Below, in pieces: positions 45,122 through 55,069 of a DNA stretch of 64,000 bases. The stretch's first letter is position 1; each line of letters opens with the position of its first letter. Both the position numbers and the translations under genes were made by a program. The DNA lies in assembly GCA_900753315.1 (NCBI GenBank), contig CAADYP010000016.1, positions 10,734 through 74,733 on the forward strand. Direction: 5' to 3'. The notes below the pieces were generated by a model. That model did no database searches. It was given only the letters and a program-made list of their open reading frames with translations, and was not told where the DNA came from. The stretch comes from Clostridia bacterium (GTDB lineage Bacteria > Bacillota > Clostridia > Christensenellales > UBA1242).

Positions 45122-47602
45122 CAAATTTTTTCCACTTCCAACCGAAACTGTCAAAGGCACTTCAAAATTGCAAACGCTTTCCATACATTCTTTAAGAATC
45201 TTTTTCACATCTTCAATTTCGTTTTGTGGTGCATCAACAATGAGTTCGTCATGGATTTGCAAAATTATATGGCTTTTCATATTTTCAAGACGCTTTGCAA
45301 CCTTTATCATTGCAATCTTTATCACATCTGACGCAGTCCCCTGCAAAGGCATATTCATAGCAACACGCTCACCAAATTTTCTTACATTAACATTTGAAGA
45401 TTTGATTTCAGGAATATGTCTTATTCTACCAAAGTATGACCTTATACAGCCATTTTCTTTTGCATAATCAACATTTTTATCCATAAACAATTTAATTTTT
45501 GGATAACGGTCAAAATAACTGTCAATATATTGTTTAGCCTTCATCTTTGAGGTCTTGATGTTTTGTGACAAACCATAATCACTTATGCCATAAATAATCC
45601 CAAAATTCACTGCTTTTGCATCTCTTCTTTGAGCACTAGTAACCTCATCAACAGGAACCCCAAAAATTTCACTTGCAGTTTTTGTGTGAATATCAATTCC
45701 ATGATTGTAAGCATCAATCATGCTGTCTTCCCCAGCCAAATTTGCAAGAAGTCGAAGTTCAATTTGACTGTAATCTGCAGATATAATCTCTCCATCAGCA
45801 TATTTTGATATAAAAATCTTACGCAAATTGCGCCCTTCTTCGTCCCTAGTAGGAATGTTTTGCATGTTTGGTTCTGAACTAGATAACCTTCCAGTCGAAG
45901 TCAAAGTTTGATTGAAAATTGTGTGCACAACAGGCCCATCTGTTTTGCAGATGTTTTTATAAACATTTACATAAGTGCTGACAAGTTTTCCAACTTTTCT
46001 ATATTTAATTATCAAATCTACAATTTCATGTTGCCAACGCATATCATCCAAAATTGCAAAACTTGTAGATTGTTTTTTGTTGTTGTATGATTTCAAGCCA
46101 AGTTTGTCAAACAAAATGCTTGCAACTTGTTTTGGAGAATTTATATTAAACTCTTCCCCAGACAAATCATAAATTTGTGCAGTCAGCTGCGTTAACTCTT
46201 CTTGATATTTTTTTGCAAGAACATCAAGTTCTGTCTCATTAACCTTGAAACCTTCATTTTCAATGTCAACCAAAACATTGACAAGTGGCAATTCTATATC
46301 ATTGTAAATTCCAGCAACCTTTTCATCTTGCATTTGTTTTTCAAGTTCGGCCTTCAAATTGATATAGTCTGCAACTTCCGGATTTGGCAATTTTGGAAGC
46401 CCTGCAAACAAGACATATCTTGCAATATCTATATCAAAAAAGTTTTCAAGTTTTATGCCATATTTTTTCAAAATCTTTTTGTCAGTCTTTGACGAATTTG
46501 TAATCTTTGTTACAAATTTATTTTCAAAAACGCCCTTTAATTTGGTTAATACATCGCCCAAATCCAAAGCAGTAGAAAACAAATCAATTTCTTTTTTAAT
46601 TGCAAAAACTTCTTCACCACCAACCGAAAATTCCATTTTTTCAAGATCGTAGCAAAAATAATTTTTTACTTTTGATGCAAAAGATTCCACATCTTCCAGC
46701 GTTTCAAAATATGTTTTTGTGATTTGTTTTTTCAGGTCTCTTACACCCTCATCATACAAATCCTTTCGGTTTGTCAAACTTCTAAAATCCCATTCTTCAA
46801 AAAAGTCTCTAACTTTTTGTGAGAAAGGAAAAACATATTTGCAGGCGGACAAATCAAAATCAATTTCACAATCAGTCTTGATTGTTGCAAGAGTTTTTGA
46901 CATATAAGCTTTTTCTTTGTCATTCTCAAGTTTTTCTTTAAGTTTTCCAGTAACATTTTCAATATTTTGATAAATTCCATCAAGTGTTCCAAACTTTTCC
47001 AAAAGTCCCAAAGCAGTTTTTTCTCCAACTCCAGCTACTCCAGGAATATTATCCGAAGCATCACCCATCAAGGCTTTCAAATCAATTATGCCAAGTGGTA
47101 CAAGTTTATACTTTTCAAACAATGCCTTTTCGTCAAAAATTTCAATTTCTGTCACACCTTTGCGTGTAAGCCACACAGAAGTGTTGTCATCAATAAGTTG
47201 AAAAAGGTCTCTGTCCCCAGAAACAAGAATATTGTTTTGTCCTGAATGCTTTGCAATCGTTCCGATAATGTCATCAGCTTCAATTCCTGCAAACTCAAAA
47301 ACTTTTATTCCCATGATTTCAAGCATTTTTTTAACAACGGGAAACTGCGAAATCAAATCTTGTGGAGTTTCTTTTCGTGTTCCCTTGTATGCATCATAAA
47401 TTTCATTTCTAAAAGTCTTGCGTGCATGGTCAAAAGCCACAGCGATATAGTCAGGCTTTTGTTCGGTAATGAGTTTTGTTAAAATGTTTGCAAAACCAAA
47501 GACTGCACCAGACGGCTGTTTGTTTCTATTAGATAAATAGGGCATTGCGTAAAATGCCCTATTTGCCAAACTATTTCCATCAATAATAATAAATTTTTCC
47601 AC
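45107..47602 (-). CDS. polA: DNA polymerase I, without active proofreading site
   Basis: PolA fills gaps and removes RNA primers. Of 831 residues, 1-290 form the 5' nuclease (IIDGNSLANRAF, ASDNIPGVAGVGEKTA) and 300-460 a degenerate 3'-5' exonuclease domain in which the DxE catalytic pair is not visible. Residues 460-831 form the polymerase with DYSQIELRLLANLAG, RRDAKAVNFGIIYG and QIHDELIVD. The start is GTG at 47602; no strong ribosome site is seen. The last codons are duplicated downstream of the stop. Confidence 0.96.
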   Translation of the reverse strand: MEKFIIIDGNSLANRAFYAMPYLSNRNKQPSGAVFGFANILTKLITEQKPDYIAVAFDHARKTFRNEIYDAYKGTRKETPQDLISQFPVVKKMLEIMGIKVFEFAGIEADDIIGTIAKHSGQNNILVSGDRDLFQLIDDNTSVWLTRKGVTEIEIFDEKALFEKYKLVPLGIIDLKALMGDASDNIPGVAGVGEKTALGLLEKFGTLDGIYQNIENVTGKLKEKLENDKEKAYMSKTLATIKTDCEIDFDLSACKYVFPFSQKVRDFFEEWDFRSLTNRKDLYDEGVRDLKKQITKTYFETLEDVESFASKVKNYFCYDLEKMEFSVGGEEVFAIKKEIDLFSTALDLGDVLTKLKGVFENKFVTKITNSSKTDKKILKKYGIKLENFFDIDIARYVLFAGLPKLPNPEVADYINLKAELEKQMQDEKVAGIYNDIELPLVNVLVDIENEGFKVNETELDVLAKKYQEELTQLTAQIYDLSGEEFNINSPKQVASILFDKLGLKSYNNKKQSTSFAILDDMRWQHEIVDLIIKYRKVGKLVSTYVNVYKNICKTDGPVVHTIFNQTLTSTGRLSSSEPNMQNIPTRDEEGRNLRKIFISKYADGEIISADYSQIELRLLANLAGEDSMIDAYNHGIDIHTKTASEIFGVPVDEVTSAQRRDAKAVNFGIIYGISDYGLSQNIKTSKMKAKQYIDSYFDRYPKIKLFMDKNVDYAKENGCIRSYFGRIRHIPEIKSSNVNVRKFGERVAMNMPLQGTASDVIKIAMIKVAKRLENMKSHIILQIHDELIVDAPQNEIEDVKKILKECMESVCNFEVPLTVSVGSGKNLFECK

Positions 47603-47680
47603 ACTAAAACTCTACTTATTTTATTTCAACAACAAATTGTCCCAAAATTTCAAATAAAATCAAAACAAACAAATTTGAAA

Positions 47681-48028
47681 TTAAAGTCCAAGCATCATCA
47701 TCAAAGCAGAACCGCCACCTTCAGGTGGTGTCTTGTGGAACCAGTTTTCAAAAACTTGTGGTGCTGCCAAAACAATAACATAAGCAACAATTGCCAAAAT
47801 CAACAAAATGAAGAATACAGTCTTGAGTGGACTTCCAGAGAAGTTAACCAAAGCAAAGCAGAAAATTATTGCAACTCCTCCAAATTTAACAACCAAGTCA
47901 AATGTTGTGGCAAACCATTGTGGAAAATTTGGTGTCCACATACCTTTGTCAATAAATTGAAACATCACCAAAAATGCAATGTAAACAATAGACAAAATTG
48001 ACAAAACTGTATAAAGTGCTTTTTTCAT
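47681..48028 (-). CDS. Small membrane protein, unknown function
   Basis: The 115-residue protein has three hydrophobic segments (about 5-25, 42-64 and 67-92), a WTPNFPQWF loop and a Gly/Met-rich end (PPEGGGSALMMMLGL). GGGAGGAAGG ribosome site. It lies between polA and the capsid operon terminator and is read in the same direction, but a terminator separates it from the phage genes. No family recognised. Confidence 0.75.
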   Translation of the reverse strand: MKKALYTVLSILSIVYIAFLVMFQFIDKGMWTPNFPQWFATTFDLVVKFGGVAIIFCFALVNFSGSPLKTVFFILLILAIVAYVIVLAAPQVFENWFHKTPPEGGGSALMMMLGL

Positions 48029-48154
48029 TTCTATCCTTCCTCCCTTATGGTTTTATCATACCACAATCAGTCGTCAATTTCAAGCGAAAATAAAAAATAA
48101 TGCCTATTTCTTTGACAATTGTGGTCTTTTTGTTCAAAAAAAATTTCAAAAACA

Positions 48155-48186
48155 AAAAAACCGCACAAATTATTATGCGGTTTTTT
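48155..48186. terminator. Terminator closing the capsid operon
   Basis: AAAAAACCGCA (48155-48165) pairs with TGCGGTTTTTT (48176-48186). On the - strand it follows the last holin gene by about 25 bases. Confidence 0.78.
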
Positions 48187-48212
48187 GTATATTTATACAT
48201 CATTGTTTTTAT

Positions 48213-48626
48213 TTATTCATTTTTCTCCGTCAAATCAGTCTCAATCTTTTTATCATTCATTTTCTTTTCATTCATATCTTCAGTTTTGTCATTTTTGTTC
48301 AAATTTTCATCTGTTTTATCTTCATTTAGCACAAAATCATCGCCATTTTCTTCAGCGATGGTGTCATTTTCAGAATCGCTTTTTTCTTCGTTTTCATCCA
48401 AAACATCATCACCAGATTTGTCATCATTTTTTATCTTTTTGTCGCCCATAGTGACAACACCTAGCACAACTAAAATGCCAGCGATAGACATTATGCAATC
48501 TTCAATAACTTGATTTTCAACTTTAAAACCAAAAGCTCTTCCAAGGGCATTAACAAGAATAATCAATGCGCCTGAAAAACTAACCCAAAAACTGTAGGTT
48601 TTCATTTTTTTAAAGAAGTTCTTCAT
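48213..48626 (-). CDS. Phage holin (phi-LC3-like) with acidic tail
   Basis: The start is 48626 (MKNFFKKMKTYSFW), with AGGA five bases upstream inside the previous gene, which it overlaps by 17 bases. Residues 1-65 match the phi-LC3-type holin pattern: KTYSFWVSFSGALIILVNALG, then a second hydrophobic stretch IAGILVVLGVVTMG. The next 70 residues are an Asp/Glu/Lys/Asn-rich tail not typical of the family. Holins permeabilise the membrane at the end of a phage cycle. No endolysin gene is present. Confidence 0.78.
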   Translation of the reverse strand: MKNFFKKMKTYSFWVSFSGALIILVNALGRAFGFKVENQVIEDCIMSIAGILVVLGVVTMGDKKIKNDDKSGDDVLDENEEKSDSENDTIAEENGDDFVLNEDKTDENLNKNDKTEDMNEKKMNDKKIETDLTEKNE

Positions 48627-48843
48627 ACTCATCCTCATCTTTTAAATAATCTTTAATGTCTCTTATATCCTGTTTAACATCTTCCAAGGCTTCCAAATGT
48701 TTTGTCAACTGTTCGATGGTTTGCTGATACTTTGTCTCTCTTTTTGCACTATCTTTAAGTTGATACCAAAAGAGCCAAACAAAAAGCACCGCAAAAACAC
48801 CATTGCTCACAACTATGCTAATTATTTCCTTCCAAATATCCAT
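48610..48843 (-). CDS. BhlA/UviB-type holin-like protein
   Basis: A 77-residue protein with one N-terminal membrane helix (EIISIVVSNGVFAVLFVWLFW) and a charged helix with repeated heptads (LTKHLEALEDVKQDIRDIKDY), the layout of BhlA/UviB proteins found next to phage lysis genes and bacteriocins. It overlaps the second holin gene. The upstream gap to the 499-residue gene is 111 bases. Two holin-like proteins side by side suggest a lysis or release step. Confidence 0.75.
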   Translation of the reverse strand: MDIWKEIISIVVSNGVFAVLFVWLFWYQLKDSAKRETKYQQTIEQLTKHLEALEDVKQDIRDIKDYLKDEDEYEELL

Positions 48844-48954
48844 TTTTTGTGTCCGTATTTTTTTGATTTATCAAATTTTTCATATTTTCATAATCCCCCT
48901 TATAAAAAAAACGAGATTTATTGAAAAAATTGATTTTATTTAAGAAAAATATTT

Positions 48955-50454
48955 TCAAGAAACAACATCAAAAATCAGCATAGGCTTGCTTATATAACAG
49001 TTTTCGTTATTTGTTTTGAAAACAAATTGAAAATCTTTTCCATAACAGCACACAGGCAATCTTTGTTCTTTTTCGTCCCCTGTGAAAGAATAAGTTTTTG
49101 TTTCTTCGTCAGAGATTATTTCAATTTGACACGCATATTTCGTGTTTAAAACAATCTCTTTAATTTTCTTCCGCTTTGACTTGAAACCCAAATCTGTTTT
49201 AAAGGATTTCCATTCTTTTTGCGTTGAGACTCCAAAAGTTTTCCCAATTGTGACAAGTTCACCAACATGTGTTTTATAGTCATTATAAAAACATGCAACA
49301 AGTTTGCTCATATAAGGATTATCGATTGTCAAAACTTTTCTGATATCGACACCACGATAAACATTTGTCTCAAAATTTTCAATATCAACCTCAAACAAGG
49401 CATTGTTTGTCCAAGATGTTTTTGCTTCACAACCGACATTTTGTCCGTCTCCAAAATCACATTTCGTGGCAATATAATACTTTCCATTCAAACAAGCTGC
49501 CGAGCAATTTGTATTGTCAAGATTTTTGAAATATTTGTCATACTGCCCAGCAATTTTGTCCACAGAATTGCCATTGAAAGCATAAAGTCCATCTCTTGTC
49601 ATAAAGAAAACTTTGTCACCACAAACGCAAACCGAATTTTCATAGATTTTTGATGAAGAAGTAAACAAATGAGTGAAAGAGAAGTTGTCTTTTGTGGTAT
49701 AAATTGAGATTTTTGTTATCCCATATTCTCTGAATAAATATACATAATCATTGAAAGCAACAAGTTTGTTGAACGAACCTCTGTTGTCCAAAAATTCAAT
49801 CGCCGAACTTTCACTGCTTGACCATGTTTTAAGATTTAAGTTTGTTGTATAAATGAGAGTATTTCGGTTTGTGTTGGTTATTCCAAAAAATTTGTCATAA
49901 TGCACCGCGCCAGAAATCAATGCCGGAACATTGTCAAAAATACCTTCTTCTGTCGCCGCCATGCAAAGCATACCTCCTTTTGAGAAAAACAAACAACTAT
50001 CTATGTTGTTTATGCGATATTGACATTGAAATGTTGGATAACTTGAAAGTTTTGTCGATTTTGACCAAATCATACCTTCATATTGGTCAACGATCGGCAC
50101 TCCCCAAATTTGTTGACTTGAGTCAATCATAAGCAAAGTATAAACATATCTCTCGACATTTGTGTTATACCATCTATCCATCCAAAGCCCGTCAATTTCG
50201 TCCAATTTTTCAGCAAAATTAAAAGTATGGCAAGTTTGCAAATCGTCCGTTGAAGCAGGGACTTGAAAATCTCTAAATCCAAGTCCCGTTTTCAACGCAC
50301 CGTCAGAAAAGCGCAAATTGAAACTGTCCTTGCAAGCATTTGGTTTGGCAAGTGCATCATCTTCGTTTGAGACTACCCCATCTCCAAAGATAGAGAAAAC
50401 AAGATTTTTCTCTTGCGTCTTTTTATGTTTTTTAAGATTTTTATAAAAAATCAA
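48955..50454 (-). CDS. Phage head-completion / DNA-stabilisation-like protein
   Basis: The TTG at 50454 is preferred because AAGGAG lies six bases upstream and TTGA overlaps the previous stop; a TTG two codons earlier touches that site. The 499-residue protein is beta-rich with repeated short blocks that read like propeller blades (LVAFNDYVYLF, VFFMTRDGLYAFNG, CLNGKYYIATKC, NNALFEVDIEN). Its place after portal, scaffold, coat and connector matches P22 gp10, the packaged-DNA stabilisation protein, and length is similar. Sequence evidence alone is weak. Confidence 0.55.
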   Translation of the reverse strand: MIFYKNLKKHKKTQEKNLVFSIFGDGVVSNEDDALAKPNACKDSFNLRFSDGALKTGLGFRDFQVPASTDDLQTCHTFNFAEKLDEIDGLWMDRWYNTNVERYVYTLLMIDSSQQIWGVPIVDQYEGMIWSKSTKLSSYPTFQCQYRINNIDSCLFFSKGGMLCMAATEEGIFDNVPALISGAVHYDKFFGITNTNRNTLIYTTNLNLKTWSSSESSAIEFLDNRGSFNKLVAFNDYVYLFREYGITKISIYTTKDNFSFTHLFTSSSKIYENSVCVCGDKVFFMTRDGLYAFNGNSVDKIAGQYDKYFKNLDNTNCSAACLNGKYYIATKCDFGDGQNVGCEAKTSWTNNALFEVDIENFETNVYRGVDIRKVLTIDNPYMSKLVACFYNDYKTHVGELVTIGKTFGVSTQKEWKSFKTDLGFKSKRKKIKEIVLNTKYACQIEIISDEETKTYSFTGDEKEQRLPVCCYGKDFQFVFKTNNENCYISKPMLIFDVVS

Positions 50455-51014
50455 ATCCAACTCCTTGCAGGCAAGATATGTTCGCCACGTCTTCTGCTCA
50501 AAACAAACAAACTCTGTTTAAACCTATCTTCCCAAATTTCCGCATCATCACTCACGCCATCAACAAGCAAAAATTCGCTTGCCACGCCATAAGCATACAC
50601 ACGCTTTGACAAACCGTTATAAATTTCTACATTGTCTGTCAAAGTTTTTTCAGATGGCAAGAAACTGTAAACAATGCTTCTTGCATGTCCAAAAACTTCA
50701 ACATAATTTGGAAACAATTTGAACTTCAAATTCATTCCAATTTTGTTTTTGATTTCGTAAACATTTATAAGCGTTTTGTCGAGAGTGGAAAAATTTAAAA
50801 TAGAGTTGTTTACATCAATTTCTTCTTTTGTAAGAAAAGGCAGATAATCACTGGCAATCTCTTGATTTACAAGATTGAAACAACGCACCATCAAATCCAG
50901 TTTTTCTTGTTCTCTTGAAGTGTAAGTAACCGCTTCCGTAGACTCCAATTTTGCGAGCAACTCTCTTTCACCCACAAAATCACAAACCAATTTAATAATA
51001 TCTTTAACTGTCAT
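50451..51014 (-). CDS. Phage connector / head-tail adaptor-like protein
   Basis: The start is 51014 (MTVKDIIKLVCDFVG) with AAGGAG upstream. The 187-residue protein is a helical-then-beta chain with YLPFLTKEEIDV and a C-terminal FKQSLFVLSRRRGEHILPARSW. Its place corresponds to P22 gp4 or to gp6-like adaptors of tailed phages; gene order is the main evidence. It overlaps the previous gene by 11 bases and the next by 4, showing tight coupling. Confidence 0.6.
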   Translation of the reverse strand: MTVKDIIKLVCDFVGERELLAKLESTEAVTYTSREQEKLDLMVRCFNLVNQEIASDYLPFLTKEEIDVNNSILNFSTLDKTLINVYEIKNKIGMNLKFKLFPNYVEVFGHARSIVYSFLPSEKTLTDNVEIYNGLSKRVYAYGVASEFLLVDGVSDDAEIWEDRFKQSLFVLSRRRGEHILPARSWI

Positions 51015-51324
51015 ATAGCGTCTCCTTAAAATCATTCCAAATCTTTTTTATGTTGTCTTTTTTCTGCTTTTCGTTCTCTCTTTGCATTTCTTCAAAAAGG
51101 GTATCACTATTTTGAACCCTAGTTTTAAGCACAAGCGTCACTGCCCTTTCATCCAAACTATCAAAGGGAAATGTCAAACAATAAGTGTTCCCGCCCTGTG
51201 ACTTGTTGTGAAGTTCAAACTTTTTCTTGTCCAAGTCAAATAAGACAAAATAGTCTTCATCAACAGCTTTTATGCGTTTTGTTATATCAAGACAATCACT
51301 TTCGATTTCAAATGACCTTTTCAT
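51004..51324 (-). CDS. Small phage structural or accessory protein, unknown
   Basis: A 106-residue protein lying between coat and connector genes, with a beta-rich first half (YFVLFDLDKKKFELHNK, YCLTFPFDSLDERAVTLVLKT) and a charged helical end. AAGGAAAATTTT site. No family recognised; position suggests a head or connector accessory role. Confidence 0.6.
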   Translation of the reverse strand: MKRSFEIESDCLDITKRIKAVDEDYFVLFDLDKKKFELHNKSQGGNTYCLTFPFDSLDERAVTLVLKTRVQNSDTLFEEMQRENEKQKKDNIKKIWNDFKETLYDS

Positions 51325-51342
51325 AAAATTTTCCTTTTATCT

Positions 51343-52512
51343 TTAAGTATTAGATGCGACAGTTGTAGGAATGCTACTGCAATAAGCAACACCAGATGGC
51401 TTTTGGCAAATAAGTTCTGTGTATTTAACCAAAGTTGCAGAATAAGCAGGCTTGTTAGCGTGTTGTTTCAAAATTCTGCCAGATTCGTCTTCCAACCATT
51501 TCCAATCGCCAAGTTCATAGAAAGTAAAGTCATCAGTGTTAAGGAAGTAGCATTCTCCTGCAGCAACATGGTTTGTAGGCACGATAGGTGTTCCAAAGTG
51601 AGTAATAACTTTCATACCATCTTCCAATGTTGTGTATTCAATGTTCTTCTTATAGATAGTCAAATATTTTTGATACAATCTCTTAAGCTCATAAGAACAG
51701 TTGATAAAGTTTACATTTGTTCCTGCCATTTCAAGGTCATCAATAATTTTTTGAACATAATCTTCATCAAAAGTATCAGATGTGGCACCTGTATATTTCT
51801 TTGCTTTCATAATTGGATAAGTACTTCTGTCAACTCCATACAAAGTTGTGTTGTTTACAATACCCTTAAGACCGATAATATCGTTTCCTTTAGAGTTGTG
51901 CAAATAAACAGTGTATCCTGTTGCCAAAGTTACGCTTGAAGCAATATTAAACACAACTACCTTTGAAGATTTATCTACAGACTTCACAAAAACATTTGAA
52001 GCCACAGATGTTGTGTCATTGTAAATATCAACATACATTCCAGGAGCAATTGCTTCTGCGTTGTCGACAGTAACAGTTCCAGAACTTACCGTCAAAGTTG
52101 CCAAGAGGCCTGTTCCGTCTCCATAAACCATTCTTGAAAGATTAAACATGCTTGCTTTCAAAAGAGAATCCATGCCATCTTGAAGAAGGTTAACGAAAGC
52201 ATTTACATCAGAAGCAGAGCATTTCAATGCCTTGTCACTGATTTCAAATCTTCCATACAAATTTTTGAGTGGTGCTTTCAAAGAAAGGTAAGGTGTGTCA
52301 ACGCCGTCTGGCAAATCACTTGTTTCTTCTCCTGCCATAATTCCGCCATTGATGCCAACTGGAGCAACTACTCTTATTTCCTTTCCGAAAACATTTCTAG
52401 AACTTCTTTTAATTCTGCTGAAAAGTGGGTTTGTTTTTGTGTTTATTTGGTCAGCAATAACACCCAAATAGACATCTTTGAGCACATTTTCTGCGCTAGT
52501 TAATGTAACCAT
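51343..52512 (-). CDS. Phage major capsid protein (HK97-type fold expected)
   Basis: The 389-residue protein follows the scaffold gene and carries blocks typical of major capsid proteins in Clostridia prophages: LKDVYLGVIADQINTKTNPL, VVAPVGINGGIMAGEETSDLP, LKNLYGRFEISDKAL and MVYGDGTGLLATL. A central immunoglobulin-like insertion may lie at about 140-210 (VSSGTVTVDNAEAIAPG). AAAGGAG site. The frame is intact, with no sign of decay. Capsid identity is fairly sure; whether particles form is unknown. Confidence 0.85.
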   Translation of the reverse strand: MVTLTSAENVLKDVYLGVIADQINTKTNPLFSRIKRSSRNVFGKEIRVVAPVGINGGIMAGEETSDLPDGVDTPYLSLKAPLKNLYGRFEISDKALKCSASDVNAFVNLLQDGMDSLLKASMFNLSRMVYGDGTGLLATLTVSSGTVTVDNAEAIAPGMYVDIYNDTTSVASNVFVKSVDKSSKVVVFNIASSVTLATGYTVYLHNSKGNDIIGLKGIVNNTTLYGVDRSTYPIMKAKKYTGATSDTFDEDYVQKIIDDLEMAGTNVNFINCSYELKRLYQKYLTIYKKNIEYTTLEDGMKVITHFGTPIVPTNHVAAGECYFLNTDDFTFYELGDWKWLEDESGRILKQHANKPAYSATLVKYTELICQKPSGVAYCSSIPTTVASNT

Positions 52513-52560
52513 TTAATTTTCTCCTTTTTAAGGCTTTTCGCCTGATTTGTCAAAAGAATT

Positions 52561-53217
52561 TTATTTAAGCAAGTCCAAAACAACTTTCTTTGCTTGTTCA
52601 AAACTATCTGGCTTTGGAGTAACCGTTTTGGTTACTCTTTCACCAGAATTGGAGGACATAACAATAGGAATATTGTTTGATTGAAGTTGTTTCATATAAT
52701 CCTTTACGACCAAATTTTTCAATTCATCATCTTTTAATATCAAATTTTGGACGAGCGGATCATTTGCCTTGTCTGGAGCAGTAAGTTTTTCATATAACAT
52801 TTCTGCCCAAGCCTTTTCAAACTTACGTTCGTCACCTTTCAAACTGTCGTCTTGCATTGCTCTTGCTTTAATTTCATCAGCATACATGACCGCTCCCTGA
52901 TTTTTTGAAAGGAACACTCTTAAATCTCCGTCACCATAATCTTCGGCATCGGTTTGATTTTGTGTTTTGTCTTTCTCCAAAACAGACAATTTTTGGCTTT
53001 TGCGAGTAAATTCTGCTTGCAGATTGTTGTAGGCTTCATACAAATCTTCAACACTCTTAAATTTTCCAATGGGAACGCCCCTTTCTGCTTCATTTGATGT
53101 TGCCATATTATCATCTGCAAGCATTTCACTCTGTGAGGAGCCTCGTGCACTTTCTTCGGCAATATTTGTCTCTTGTGCCACTTCTGGTTGTTCCTCAATA
53201 TTTTTGTTTTCTTCCAT
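52561..53217 (-). CDS. Phage scaffold protein
   Basis: The 218-residue acidic protein starts with a Glu/Ala-rich segment and contains GKFKSVEDLYEAYNNLQAEF followed by a coiled stretch, the common signature of scaffold proteins, and a short helical C-terminus (SFEQAKKVVLDLLK). It lies directly between portal and coat, where scaffolds are encoded in P22-like phages. GGAG site; 10 bases after the portal stop. Confidence 0.78.
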   Translation of the reverse strand: MEENKNIEEQPEVAQETNIAEESARGSSQSEMLADDNMATSNEAERGVPIGKFKSVEDLYEAYNNLQAEFTRKSQKLSVLEKDKTQNQTDAEDYGDGDLRVFLSKNQGAVMYADEIKARAMQDDSLKGDERKFEKAWAEMLYEKLTAPDKANDPLVQNLILKDDELKNLVVKDYMKQLQSNNIPIVMSSNSGERVTKTVTPKPDSFEQAKKVVLDLLK

Positions 53218-53227
53218 TTTATTCTCC

Positions 53228-55069
53228 TCAAATAAGTCTTTCCTTGTGCTTTTGAATGTGCTTCAAAAACAATTTTTCAATCTTTTTATCGTATTCTCCA
53301 CCATACAAAACCTTCAACATATATGCTGTATGTTGGTTTATATGGAGTTCATCATTGTCTATTTCTTTTACTTCAACATCTTTCCCGCTGTTAAGTTTGC
53401 TGTTCTCAATGTCCGCATTTTTGATGTGCAAATCTCTCAAATCTACCGAATTATCCCAAACACCAAAGCCGATATTTTCCATAATCTTTGCCTTCATGCT
53501 GTTTGAAATTTTTCCGTCTTCATCAGCCAAAAGCCCCTTGTCAAGCAAAGTAAAAATCATTGTTCTTCTTTGTGACAAAGTGTCATTGGTTTCATTGTCA
53601 GTATCAAATTGGACATCATCACTTGAAATATCGTTACCTTTGAAATAAAAGACATCCAAAGTTCCATCATCTCCAACAATCTTGATAAGTCGAGGGAAAG
53701 TCGCAAATTGCTTATAAAGTCTCAAAATGTGTTTTGCCATAGTTTTGATTGCGCTTTTCATGCTGTCAGTCGTAAACTTCAAGCGTGTTTCATTTTCGTC
53801 AATCAAAAGTTCAAGAGCAACTCCACTCAAACTTGCAGAGACGCTTTCCATACTTCCAATTTCGCTTGTTCCACTCAAAGAATTAAATTCTTTTAAGAGT
53901 TTCTCTTCTTCTTTTTCAAAATCAGAAGGGACATTTTCTCCACCCAAAAACTTTGGAGCAGACGAGCCCTGTCTATAAACCAAAATCTTGCCAGGTGCAA
54001 GACCTTCTTCTTCCAAATTGTCGATATCAACACTGCCATCTTCAACAGCCAAAACGCCAAGTGTCAAACGATTGATATATTCGTGTTTTCTGTTTTTAAC
54101 AGCGTTGTAAGACCTTTGAATTGGAATAAGTCTTGAAATCATACTTACTCCCCAGAAATTGCCAACTTCCTCATTGCAAATTTGTCTAACAAAAGGAAAT
54201 TCTCTCTTGCCATCAATTCCGTTTAAGTAAGGAAGTTCGCCGTCATAAACAAGTTTGTCACCAGCCACAATAATAAGTCTACCATCTGGAAATTTTTCGC
54301 ATGGTTTAACATATTTTTCCAAAACAATCGCACTGTTTTTTCTTGTTGTTTCAATAAGTTTAGTGGCTAGTCCAGAATATCCAAGCCCACCAAGAGACAC
54401 AGATGTTCCGTCAAGCGAATAGACATTTATGTCTTTTCCTTCAACATCAACTCCATAAGTTTGTTTGATTTCATCAACAGTATAAGCTCTTGCATGAATC
54501 AAACTTTGACACTCTTGCAAACTCTCATGTGTTGCAGAATCAGGATAGATTTCAAATGGCGAACAAATAGAAATGTCCACATCGCCTGTTTTTATTTTCT
54601 TTCCATCTTCTTCAAGTGCAACCACCTGTCCAAGGTTTGAATTCCAAGAAATTTTATAAAAACTTGTTCCACAAATTTCACTCCATTTTGTCGCTTGATT
54701 GATTTTTGCGCTCAAATTCATTTTGTTTGAAACAGAGTCCAGAATCTTTTTTCCGACCTTTGCCGTATACAAATCTTCCTCTTCATTTGTTGCTGGCAAT
54801 ACCTGCATTTTAGGTTTTATTTTTGCAAGTTTTGAAAGTCTTATATCAATGATTGGTGCAATATGATTGAAAACTTCTCTTTCTTGCCAAAAATATTTCT
54901 TGTCCATTTCTCTGACAAAACCACCATAACCAACATCGCAATATTGATTGCCCATATAAAAGTTCATGTTGAGTTGCCATTGATTGTCAAAACTTTTTCT
55001 TGCTCTCACTCTTTCTTCAAAGTCTTCAAGTGTTTCCTTAACTACAATGTCTTCAATTTTTTCTTTCAT
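53228..55069 (-). CDS. Phage portal protein (P22-type)
   Basis: Portal rings form the DNA entry gate of the capsid. The 613-residue protein begins with a helical segment (DFEERVRARKSFDNQWQLN) and then FNHIAPIIDIRLSKLAKIKPKM and the region SEICGTSFYKISWN seen in P22-type portals. The C-terminal half is helical (SGTSEIGSMESVSASLSGVA). AAAGGAG site; ATGA overlap with the upstream gene. No large terminase gene, which usually precedes the portal, is present. Confidence 0.85.
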   Translation of the reverse strand: MKEKIEDIVVKETLEDFEERVRARKSFDNQWQLNMNFYMGNQYCDVGYGGFVREMDKKYFWQEREVFNHIAPIIDIRLSKLAKIKPKMQVLPATNEEEDLYTAKVGKKILDSVSNKMNLSAKINQATKWSEICGTSFYKISWNSNLGQVVALEEDGKKIKTGDVDISICSPFEIYPDSATHESLQECQSLIHARAYTVDEIKQTYGVDVEGKDINVYSLDGTSVSLGGLGYSGLATKLIETTRKNSAIVLEKYVKPCEKFPDGRLIIVAGDKLVYDGELPYLNGIDGKREFPFVRQICNEEVGNFWGVSMISRLIPIQRSYNAVKNRKHEYINRLTLGVLAVEDGSVDIDNLEEEGLAPGKILVYRQGSSAPKFLGGENVPSDFEKEEEKLLKEFNSLSGTSEIGSMESVSASLSGVALELLIDENETRLKFTTDSMKSAIKTMAKHILRLYKQFATFPRLIKIVGDDGTLDVFYFKGNDISSDDVQFDTDNETNDTLSQRRTMIFTLLDKGLLADEDGKISNSMKAKIMENIGFGVWDNSVDLRDLHIKNADIENSKLNSGKDVEVKEIDNDELHINQHTAYMLKVLYGGEYDKKIEKLFLKHIQKHKERLI

